Shown here: positions 21,001 to 28,800 of the stretch, one piece after another
Layout: each line of letters begins with the position of its first letter
Position numbering within the stretch: the first letter of the stretch is position 1
Assembly: GCA_016716335.1 (NCBI GenBank)
Contig: JADJWN010000014.1
Location: 47,155-111,154 of the forward strand
DNA length: 64,000 nucleotides
Source of the DNA: Saprospiraceae bacterium
GTDB lineage: Bacteria; Bacteroidota; Bacteroidia; Chitinophagales; Saprospiraceae
Direction of reading: 5' to 3'
Position numbers and translations under genes: made by a program
Notes under the pieces: generated by a model
Databases searched by the model: none
Told to the model about the DNA's origin: nothing
The model's input: the letters and a program-made list of their open reading frames with translations, nothing else

Positions 21001-22875
21001 TGAATCAAGCCATGTGTATGTTACAAAGCGCATTGATTGGTTGCCGCAACTGTCAGTGGCGATTACCTGATAGGTTTTTGACTTTTCGCAGGTACCTGTC
21101 ACAATGCCGTCCTGAACAATAAGACTGAAGATACCGCATGAATCAGTTGCTGAAGATAATAGCAAAACACTGTCTTTCGAAGGAACTATCTGCGGATTTG
21201 TACCCAGAAACAAACCGGTTTCAGGTACACTGAGCAAAGGAGCCACCGTATCCGATTTCCATTGGAATGTAACGGTTTTCACACTCTGATTACCACAGCT
21301 GTCCATTGCCAATATCTGGAAAATCTGTTGTTTGTCACAACTTCCTGTAATCGATCCGGGAGTGATGTTAACCTGACTGACATAACAATTGTCAGTGACA
21401 TTAATCAGGTTTTCAACAGTAGCAGCAATCGGAAGTGAAGGATTACACCCCAGCAAAATGGTGGTGTCAGGAGCCTGTATGACAGGAGCTATGGTGTCTT
21501 GTATGAATATCTGCTGTACAAAATTAAGTGCATTGTTGCATTTGTCTCTTATTGTGTAGGTACGATTAATTGTTATGGGGCAAGATCCGATGACCTGATC
21601 CACACTGCTTACTGTAAACTGACTTGCCGTGGTACAATTGTCCTCCACTTCGATATTCAATTCTTCCAGCATTTCATTATCAGTAGCAGGAGGAGGCAGT
21701 GCGCTCAGATTACAACCATTGACATAAATGTTCTGGACTGATCCGTTCAATGATGGAGGTATTGTATCCTGAAGTGAAATATTTTGTGTACATTCTGAAG
21801 AGTTGTCTGATGTATCTGTGATAAGCCACTTTCTGGTCACAATGGTAGGACAACTTCCTGAAATACTGTCTCTATACTCCACTTTCAAAAGTCCGCAATT
21901 GTCTGAGACCTGTCCATAATTCACTGAATTATTAAATAGATTGAAAGTGGTTTGATTCCAGAAAGCAGAAAATGAGGGTTGGTCTATATTAGAGGGATCG
22001 CATATATTCAATACTCTGGCCCTTGCACAACTGTCAATGACAGGTGGTATATTGTCTAATACAACCACCCCGGCATTGGATGCATTGTTGGCTGTATTCG
22101 GGTCCGGGACTGATGAACTGACAAAAGCACTATTTGTAAAATTCTGGCATCTTGTAGTACTCACTGATCCCTGTATGGTCAATGTCACGGTTTGACCCAC
22201 ATTGAGATTGCCTATGGTCCAAGTTGGATTAGACCAGGTGCCAGCACTGGGGGTGGCGGAGCTGAAAGTGTATCCATTAGGCATTACATCATTGACAGTA
22301 ACATTTGTAGCCCTTGTAGGCCCCTGATTGGTGACACTGATTGTGTAGTTGAGATTTTGACCTGTGAATACTGTATCCTTGGATGCTGATTTGACAATAC
22401 TTAAATCTGCCCGGGCAAGTCCGAAATTGCGGGTGCATACACCTTCACCCGCACCTGTAAATGAAATACTGTAAGTGCCCGGAGGTGCAGGACTTGCCAG
22501 AGAGGTAAAGGATGGTAAAGTCTGTATTTTAACAATATAATTTGCAGGGGCAGGCAGTTGATAACTTATTTGTACATTGTCAAAATTGACGATATTTGAT
22601 GAAGTAAATTGAGTAGATGGTGAAGTTAAAAAACGGATTGTGGTAGATGAAGATATAAAATCAGTGATATCCACAGAGTAATTTCCACTCTGATTACCGT
22701 CTGCACCTGTAAATCTTCTCAATAAAGTCCAGGGTCCGGCAGGTGTTTGAGCTATCTGTAAATCTACATAATCCATAGTGCTCAGATCTAAACCCGATTC
22801 TTCAAAATCGAGGGATAGGGTGGCTGTAAGCGCATTACTCAGATTGGCTGTTCTTGCTGCACCCTTGAATAACAA
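12067..22875 (-). CDS. giant secreted adhesin, C-terminal part (DUF11, HYR-like, BIG2 array, cadherin-like, dockerin-like)
   Basis: This 3,602-residue frame has no signal peptide and continues the gene at 22839-30878 after a one-base frameshift near 22885; repaired, the protein is about 6,270 residues. In order it contains the end of a lectin-like sandwich domain, a DUF11 module (ADLSIVKSASKD), several HYR-like cysteine-containing modules (VTDNC motifs, DTIPP), then about 22 BIG2/Ig-like modules of about 75-80 residues with the pattern CxGxTTxLxPSSGGxWxSxNPxIAxVxNxGxVxG. Cadherin-like modules (SDDFFAGAKG) follow. The end has two Asp/Asn-rich loops, GDFDADGKVKF and GDYNMDAKVKYDNPDDD, resembling calcium-binding dockerin motifs, and lacks a T9SS-type sorting domain. 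Probable role: surface adhesion or matrix, from modular content only. Confidence 0.85.
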   Translation of the reverse strand: MLFKGAARTANLSNALTATLSLDFEESGLDLSTMDYVDLQIAQTPAGPWTLLRRFTGADGNQSGNYSVDITDFISSSTTIRFLTSPSTQFTSSNIVNFDNVQISYQLPAPANYIVKIQTLPSFTSLASPAPPGTYSISFTGAGEGVCTRNFGLARADLSIVKSASKDTVFTGQNLNYTISVTNQGPTRATNVTVNDVMPNGYTFSSATPSAGTWSNPTWTIGNLNVGQTVTLTIQGSVSTTRCQNFTNSAFVSSSVPDPNTANNASNAGVVVLDNIPPVIDSCARARVLNICDPSNIDQPSFSAFWNQTTFNLFNNSVNYGQVSDNCGLLKVEYRDSISGSCPTIVTRKWLITDTSDNSSECTQNISLQDTIPPSLNGSVQNIYVNGCNLSALPPPATDNEMLEELNIEVEDNCTTASQFTVSSVDQVIGSCPITINRTYTIRDKCNNALNFVQQIFIQDTIAPVIQAPDTTILLGCNPSLPIAATVENLINVTDNCYVSQVNITPGSITGSCDKQQIFQILAMDSCGNQSVKTVTFQWKSDTVAPLLSVPETGLFLGTNPQIVPSKDSVLLLSSATDSCGIFSLIVQDGIVTGTCEKSKTYQVIATDSCGNQSMRFVTYTWLDSLYFPEIQKDTAICVDSAFPLYSADTGTWTSSNPGIASISSGNILSANLMGAVTLTFTRTSDNCTGQTEVIIRHRPLEPVIDSLRHPDCYDPTGTAYLSGLPMGDWTIQIINTGNNLNGNNSSQNFYGRSGDRSGARGDVGMTYTLTGLTPGQSYRLIVFNEYLCPSDTSAEFTINPLPANPELHGDTLICEGTFGKVYPDTAGIWTSNNNLIATVNNSGNVFAVSSGTVYLTYMRLSDGCKDSISVEVLARPDIPAVSILQQPTCYVQVGKVLISNLPSGAWTLTRNPDNFQYTGTGNSIEIDSLPKNTTYTFTVENSDGCISNYSSEIEILGFPEPPILGGDTFACFGLTAKVTPTKAGSWTSSDNNIAQVTNDGSVTGISAGQVTLTYTRLLDGCQTSMDFVVRPEPNAPYVLDIIDPTCANPTGSVTLGGFPEFGNWYVKVYPGDMIYQGSGQIFTVDNLPMNQTYFFNFEDVDRCISETSEPASVGGLPASPAVYGDSIVCIGDSIRVFPDFGGNWTSPDSDIAIVNDNGWVTGTGAGNVYIKYTRTLDGCDSTKLITVLPLPQTLVLDSIRVPTCIQRDADITLTNLPQGLWKVIQQPGDSIFSGSGQSLFIQGLLPGQDYFYTVLDSNECKSSLPLHIQVPDIPQNPVLSGADEICLGSQTTLLPSSGGQWVSSNPLTASITDGGVVTGSAIGQVTLTYTRDSDGCENTKTLDVRPVPVAQISGADQICFNTSTALTASGGISYQWSTNATTAAIMANSTGWYKVKVTNSFGCEDSTSHYLSVNPLLSVNINYHGSVCLTEDKTISADVSGGSGIYSYSWTGPDNFISQTDTILLSKNGNYYLTVTDHIGCMATTSAFIYDTYSPFISSIQTTICEGDSIQLTVNSASAVSYQWSANAQNSTASSVVVYPQLPFSEYFVTVTNDLGCASIPSLKINVNPRPEITVSGRDTLCTGDTTALYPSSGGSWISLNPAIASISASGVVTGLSGGLAKFRFTLASTGCSSIDGAEVRVFERPGVQLTGPAHICEGTITAISPSSGGTWTSNNPSIATINSEGIITGLSGGITSFVFTSDTTGCTSLPSASVTVSDKAGVTLSGPTGVCIGSSIQLIPSHSGGTWQSNNSDIATVNTSGIVTAISQGSVIITYTYQSGPCIESDSKAVIVHPIIGTSITGPVEICPGETTQLSPTSGGTWSSSNPEIASVNNQGLVTAITAGNAQFIFTSDAGCQSLPTGQITVKSRPGISLQGADTICINSFTTFLPASGGTWISHNPLVASINNSGVVQGLSPGNAKFSFVSNASSCVSDTSTTVTVSALPSLGIDYHGSVCLTDTSKLSVLISGGLPAYNITWSGPSGFTANTQTININTNGNYSVTVTDRIGCSANISGFVFQRFESTVINFNSTVCEGTQVNLSVNASGATGYLWSPNAGSATTSTVTVTPGVPSSTYQVTVTNSQGCAAVAQATINVLPKPAISLNGPANICVGQTTQLLPSSGGLWSSLNPGIATINNAGFITGISPGTARFLYISNATGCVSDTSVAIVVQTTLTLGYNGPSAICIGSTTQLTPVGGGVWTSNHPTIASVTNEGLVTAISAGTATFNYNSSAGCVNNGPIQVVVHPKPGIALNGPASICPGSTTNFLPSTGGSWLSLNPSVASITNSGQVTGQSPGNARFIFTNSSTGCKSDTSGTITVLSRPEIQITGNTTICVGATTTLNPTTGGVWTSNQPTIASVTNSGIVTGLNPGMATFVFTSSTSGCSSIASGQIIVNPRPAISFSGPSSVCVGATSQLSPSSGGTWTSTNPAVASVNNSGQITALTPGITQFIFTSSATGCISQPSGQFTVNSIPEVSIMGSPDICIGSTTTLSPSTGGSWISSNPSIASVNNNGVVTGIAVGSAHFIFQETATGCTSNPTGIVNVVNKPAVSISGPATICVGQTTQLQPSSGGIWTSLNPSVASVNNNGLVTGLTNGLARFTYTNAIGCTSDPTGWIVINAKPQTILTVSELCVGSTTQALPSMNGIWTSANSDIASISPNGLITGISTGFARFIFQDTITGCISDTSSTIFINPLPVLEVNGPNTVCVGQTAQLTPTAGGNWTSINPSLASITNSGLISAVAPGKASFRFVHTATGCASEIFEAVTIIGSPQVSVTGDASLCIGEQSSMGPSSGGTWISLNPSVATITASGIITAVNPGTASFRFTQASSGCTATANSAIVVNPKPNTNLNGPDMLCIGGQTNLTPSSGGIWTSSKPQVASITNNGIVSGLSAGTARFVFTDTITGCISDSSVLIQITNPINLSITGSQTICVGYNTLLSAPSQGVWFSTDPRIATVTTQGTVTGIAPGKVSFYFIESNTGCTSYLEPDAIHVINCTDPDFNVTFVNKPVTGNVATNDDIPGTASYGTPVLLSKPEQGSQVITMNSNGSYTFTANYPGKYTYNVPVCIAPVTTGCPSRILEINVVQLNNNQTLVANPEIITVYEKGSSAGPDTFVLNTQSNDACVSRTGCNISGAALHSLNYEKKGVLNLSSNMFGYTPNINMAGRDTIKYYTGNTLGTSVETHKSSVYITINAHNALNSTVASDDFFAGAKGQTISGNVLLNDSDPEGDMISVIPQGTAQNPVVLSSGSYYLTANGNFVFTPNASFSGPTEFVYEICDNNAQQFCTKATVHILLADELQLRIRAYLEGALMNTGNQNAPDGRPLMRDNLRQSPYTGLNYIPTLSPYLHPTEYTDITYRYQQIATAEYSKFDTLHNASAVFAVTGQNAIVDWVFVELRNKNDLSQIIGSRSCLIQRDGDIVDIDGISPVSFPGIDTDSLYVVVRHRNHLAVMSQKVSVNDLLDFTKPNTPVYNFRTSLNNGLDYAGLAQNNNIRIGWRCMWAGDFDADGKVKFVNPNDDQNILFFEVLIHPNNTLAASNFNFAFGYYQGDYNMDAKVKYDNPDDDKNLLYSQILLYPLNTSFLANFDSLIEQVPAGNISR
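13900..21000 (-). repeat. about 22 tandem BIG2/Ig-like coding modules
   Basis: About 22 protein-level repeats of 75-80 residues (about 230-240 bp), each recognisable by a W-x-S-x-N-P-x-I/V-A-x-V/I core. Modules 5 and 6 and modules 10 and 11 are separated by different Ig/PKD-like modules (YQWSTNATT, GYLWSPNAGS). Unlike the 726-bp array in the other giant gene, the copies are clearly diverged in DNA, so this is an old array. Confidence 0.85.
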
Positions 22876-25800
22876 GGTCGGGATATAGTGATTCTTACAT
22901 TGTCAAAAAATACGATATCATTGGTTGCCATTTGAGAAAATCCGGATGAAACAAACCTGATTGTAGTTGTTGAGCTTAAAAGATCGTTGGGAATATTCAG
23001 TGTAAAATTATTGGTTACATCCGCTGCCGGCCCAATTATTCTGGTGAGGGTAGTCCAGGGACCTGCATCGCTGGATGCTACCTGCACATCCACGAAGTCA
23101 AACCCGTCGTCCAGTCCCGAAGCTCTTGCGGTAAAAGACAGTGTAGCGGCCCCTGCTACTGAAAGGGGTACCATTCTCCTGGCCCCTAATACTGTTGTAC
23201 CTGCACTGCCGGATATCCTCAATCCATTTGCAGAGGTAATTGAAATCTGATTGGTAGCAAATCCATTGGATTCACCAATCTCCACCCAGGATTGGCCTGA
23301 CCAGTCCACTGTACCGTTGCTTTGGTTTGCAGTAGTATTTGCATTAAACTGGTCAAGATAAAAGAGGTTTTCGCCCTGTAATCGTAAGGTGTTGTTGGTA
23401 ACCCAGATATTAGCAACCCCAAAACCATTGGTTTCATTGATTTCAGTCCATGGAGATGTCCAGTTTGTAGTACCGTTGGATCCATTACCACTGCCATTTG
23501 TATTGAAGTTATCTCGGTAAGTATGATTCGTGACAGGAGGGTCAATTACAAATTGATAGTCTCCGGCAGCATTGGTGATTTTTGTGTCCAGGAGCACATC
23601 ACCGGCATCTATGACTCCGTTTCCGTTGAAATCCCTGTAAAGCTCAGCTGTCACATTTTCAAGGACTGTTTCTCCCGAATTAAATTCTCCATTGAGATTA
23701 TTGTCGAAGTACACTTTTCCGGTGATTGCATTTTTCTTAGGTATGTTTATACAATTTACAGTAACAGTTACTAAAGCTATATCACACACATTCGGATCAT
23801 CCTGACTGCATACTCTGTATTCAAAGTCGTCAGTACCTGAAAATCCCGGGTTGGGTGTGTATGTTATTGTGCCATCTGTATTGATAACCACGGTGCCATT
23901 TGCAGGGTTATTGGATACTCCGGAGGTAGTAAGTGAAGAAACATTAATCCTTCCAATGACGTCATTTTGCAGTACCGGAATATTTACGGCAGTATTGACC
24001 GCTGTAGTCGCCAGATCATCAGTGGCTATCAATTGAGCCAATACACCAAGATGGAGATTCTTTACACAAGTGTTGAGACCAGAAAATGTAGCAGTACGTT
24101 GCTGTAAGGATGAAGCTATAAAATTTCCGCCGGAATAAGAGGGATCTATTCTTGTGATAAAGCATATGGGATGCTTGTAATAAATCAATTCTACATCATC
24201 AATCCAGTAAAAATCATCCACGTTGGCAGTACTATTGAGTCTGAATAATATTACATTGCTGCCGTTGGCATTAAAACTTGAAAGATTGTGAACAACCTGA
24301 ATATAATTGATGTCAGTACCAACATAATCACCATCATCTATAGCAAGCACCTGTGTTCCATTGATTAGTACCTGAAGTTCTTCTCCCTGATTGTTCAATC
24401 CTTCTCTACGGTATTTGAATCTTAGGGTTGCAGCGGTTGCATTATTGAAAGTCAAAGAACGCGAAATTCCTCTGAGGGTAGCACTGGCATTTCCGGACAA
24501 TCTGATGGCATTGCCCAGTCCTCCGGTGGAATTATCTCTCATGATGCGCACAAATCCGGTGTTGAGGTTCGAGTCATCATTTTGTTCGATCCAGGATGTT
24601 GACCAGTTAATACCACCAGAATTATTTGAAAAACTTGGGGAAGGCTCAAAATTATCCATGGCATTAAACCCATTGATTACATTGAATACATATTTTCCGT
24701 CTGGTCCGGAAATTGTGGATTGTACCAAACCCTCACCACTTTCCAATATACCATTGCAGTTGGCATCCAGATACAGATCTACCTTTATGTTTCCAATTCC
24801 ACTTTCGCCGTTAAATATACCATCATCCGGTATCTGTTCAATAAATACAGTACCCAACAAAGCATTGGTTGTTTCGGAAGCCGGACAATCTGTAACCCTG
24901 ATGGTGACCAAAGCAATGTCACAAAGATCAGGATATTGGATGGAACAGATGGAATATTCAAACTGGTCTACGCCCTCAAAGCCGGGATTAGGGGTGTAGG
25001 TTACATTTCCATTCGGGTTTAGAGTTGTAGTACCATTCATAGGCTGCATCAATCCGGCCAGACTTACCGACTGAGGATTGAGATTGCACAGAAAAGCAAA
25101 ATCATTATCCCAAACCTGAATAGTTACCGGGGTGTTGGGTAATGTAAATCTTGAATCATCATTTGCAAATATCAGGGCATCCAGACATTTTGGCTCTAAT
25201 ACATATCCTACGTCCATCGCAGGTGAACCCGGAGGTGAAGCTACTCCATTGGAATGTGAGTCCTGACCCCATACGGCGGTAAATTTGACCCCATCACAGG
25301 TGTATATCGCTGTACCTGACTGATCATTGTCGTTGAGATCATACAATCGATAAGAATCCAGATATTGCAGCGGTACTGCTATGTCATAAGGTATGCCACA
25401 AGGACTCATGGTACTCGAGCTCCCTGTCAGGTTTCCATCAAATTTTACATAAAGAGTAGTATTGGCAGTGGGGGTGACCCAAATGGGATTGTAATTACCC
25501 GTACCATCTCTGGAACCGGGAGCCCATGCGATACTGCTGAAAGTCGTGAGTCTTTCTTCCGGAATAAGATTAAAAGTCCAGTCATATCTTGATCCATCGG
25601 CATCAGCATCAATAATGGCTACTGCACCAAAGGGTTCTCCACCCTGCGACGCAAACCTGTATCCCGTGGGAGAGGCTGTATATGGAATTTCGAGAAAGTT
25701 GGTACCGTTAGCAGGAACACTTACAGTGCCACTGGAAGTTTTACTGCTCCACTGGATTGTCAAGGGATTGTCAAGTACATTATTGAAGAACACATACACC

Positions 25801-28800
25801 GGAGAGTTTAGCTGTACGTTAGCATTTGTAGGTGTGGTAGTATATACCGGAGAGAAATATACATTTGCATTGAAAATACTGGGCAATAATGCCAGATTTC
25901 GGGTACCGTAATTAAAGCCATCACCAAAAATCATATCCACCCCAACGGGTTTATTGGCTGTAATTACAGCACCGGCTTTTATATCATTGGCAGTATTGAC
26001 ATCGTTTGGAAATACCCCAGGTATTGACGCAGTACCTGCATAATACATAAATTGACCTTCGTTGAGCGTTTGGGTTACATCTATGATGCCGTCACCATTG
26101 TAATCCAGATTAACTATAGTACCATTTTGTGCCGCTTTGATCGATGTACCAGTATATCTGAATGCCACCGTCCCTCCCAGACTGATGTTTTCTCCAAACG
26201 GTATTACAAAATATTCACCATATCTTGTGACATCATACACATTAGTTTTCAGGTTTTGCACATCAAATATTACACTACCTCCACCAAAACCTGCATCTCC
26301 CGTGACTTTGGAGATTGCTACATCTCCGGTGGTAAAAATTTTGTCTCTTCCATCAAAAGCGATGGTGGATATAACTCTTGGATTGTACTGAAACTGATTA
26401 TCAAGTATTATATAAGCTCCCGGTGGCAAAATGTCATTGGGATACCCGGGAGCCACACCATTTGTAAGAATACCATCACCCCAAATCTGGGTTGTGGACT
26501 GTACGGGGCTGAGTATATTGCTTTCATATCCATCCTCCCAGTGGTCATAGGTGATTTTAATCCCCGGGTATGGTATTTTTATTGATACAACGCTCCTCAC
26601 AATATTAGAATGCAGGTTGACATTACCGCAACTCAATAATGCATTCCTTAGCGTACTGTTTTCCTCGAAAGGAAGGTAATAAGTCTTGTTTCGAGTAGCT
26701 TCGGCACATGGATCGAGGAATGTTTCATTAATTGTGACATATACTGTAGCCTGAGCACATTGTCCAGGGTCTGTGGTAGAACAGATCTGATACACAAACT
26801 GGTCGTTTCCGGCAAAATTCCCGGCAGGTAAATAAGTGACATTACCCCCTGTACCCATTTGTACATTTCCGGTCTGTGGCGGACTCACAATGATGACAGA
26901 GGATGGATTCACATTACATAGATCATTGTCTGAGACTTTAATAACCAAAGGCCTGCCCTGTAACCCCGTGGCATAATCATCGTTGGCAAATATACTTCTG
27001 GAATCTATGGATATTGTAGCAGAAACTGGTCCGTTACATCCTGAGGCAGTAGCGGTAATCTGGCTTATCCCCACCCATCCAGAGGCCCAGGTGACCATTC
27101 CGGTTGTACTATTGATGGTGTTTCCGCCAGCAAGACTGGTGGCATCAAGACTGTAGCTTAGTCCCGTACTGTTTTGGGCGGTCGCTGTGTAGGTATTGGT
27201 GCCTGCACCCTGACATCTTTGAATGAAAGTGCCTCCGGAAAATACAGGTACCTGTACCGTAGGATTGGTTGTCACGGTATGATTAGCTGTTTTTGGACCT
27301 CCACATCCTGATGCTGAGACGGTAATGACAGATGTACCAGTCCAGGTTGCAGGATAGCTTACGGCACCCGTAGCTGCATTAATGGTAACACCCCCGTTGA
27401 GACTGGTTTGGTCCAATGAGTAGGTCAGGCCTGTGTTATTGGCGGCAGTCACTGTGTAAGTAACAGTTGCATTTCCCTGACATCTGGTGGATGATGCTCC
27501 ATTATTGAATGCAGGGTCTCCTACCGTTTGAAGAGGATCTACTGTAAATTGCATGGTATTGCTGCATCCATCAGAAGTGCGTACATAAGTAAGCGTTACT
27601 GTACCTCCTGACACTCCAGTCACCACTCCTGCGTTGGTCACAGTTGCCACAGAGGTATTGCTGCTGCTCCATGTTCCTCCGGTAGATGGTGTGACCTGAG
27701 CCGTGGCGCTTCTGCACACACTGGTGGCACCACCCAAAGCAGGCGTAGGAGCATTATTGATGGTCACATTGGATGATTGCGCAGATACACAATTGCTGCT
27801 GTTGATGACAGCAAATGTGTACGTGGCCCCCGGAGGTAATCCCGTTACTGTAAAACTTGTACCTGTGCCGGTATATGAAACATTCCCTGGTGTCCTTACT
27901 ATTGTCCAGCTGCCTGATGAAGGCAGACCGTTTAAAATCACACTACCTGTAGGAACGGAACAGGTAGGCTGTGTGATAGTGCCAAGACTGGGTGCTGATG
28001 GCGGATTGGCACAGTTTGGGGATGGACAATTAGCGCAGATTCCACGTGAACCTGCTGTGAAATTTTGGGTTACCTGGGACTGACTCAATGCCTGATCATA
28101 GATGGCCACACTGTAAAGTGTACCCAACCAGGGTCTGTCATCTGTTTGTTCATTTGCCAGATGCAATACAAAATCAGTCCAGTTTGAAAAATTTCCTGCC
28201 AGTGTCCAGGTCGAGTTTTGAACTCCGTTGATATAATATCTCTCTATTCCGGAGGCATCCCTGGTGAAGACCAAATGCGTCAGATTGGTCGTTGCAGAGC
28301 CGGATGTGGTGACCCTTTCAGGTAAGCCCTGGGTATCCCCGCCGCTGTGTCTCGTACGTTGTATCCAGGTGCCGGCTTCCTGCCCCATGGTAAAGTTTCT
28401 GGTATATGCATCAGATGACATGGAGACGATTCTGGCAGGTCCTCCCTGACTCGTATTATTTGCCTGCACCCATGCCTCCACTGTCATCGCATTGGTTGCC
28501 TGCAGGGCTGTCCTTATTTTAGTGGCATTGGATCCGGAAGATATTCTGGTACCTGAGTTTATACGTAATCCACACAATGGCACCCAGCTTACGTTAGATG
28601 GGTTTTGTATTGTAAGGTTCAAAGGACTACCGAATCCGGATACATCATTGACAGTATTGCCTGAACCCTGAGTAAAATCATATTTGGCAATGATATTGCT
28701 GTTTACAGGCCCTTGACAGCAGGTGGTAGCAATACTGACATTGGCAGAGGAGGGAGAGGTACAAGTGTTATTTCTGGTAACGGTAAATGTATAATTTCCT

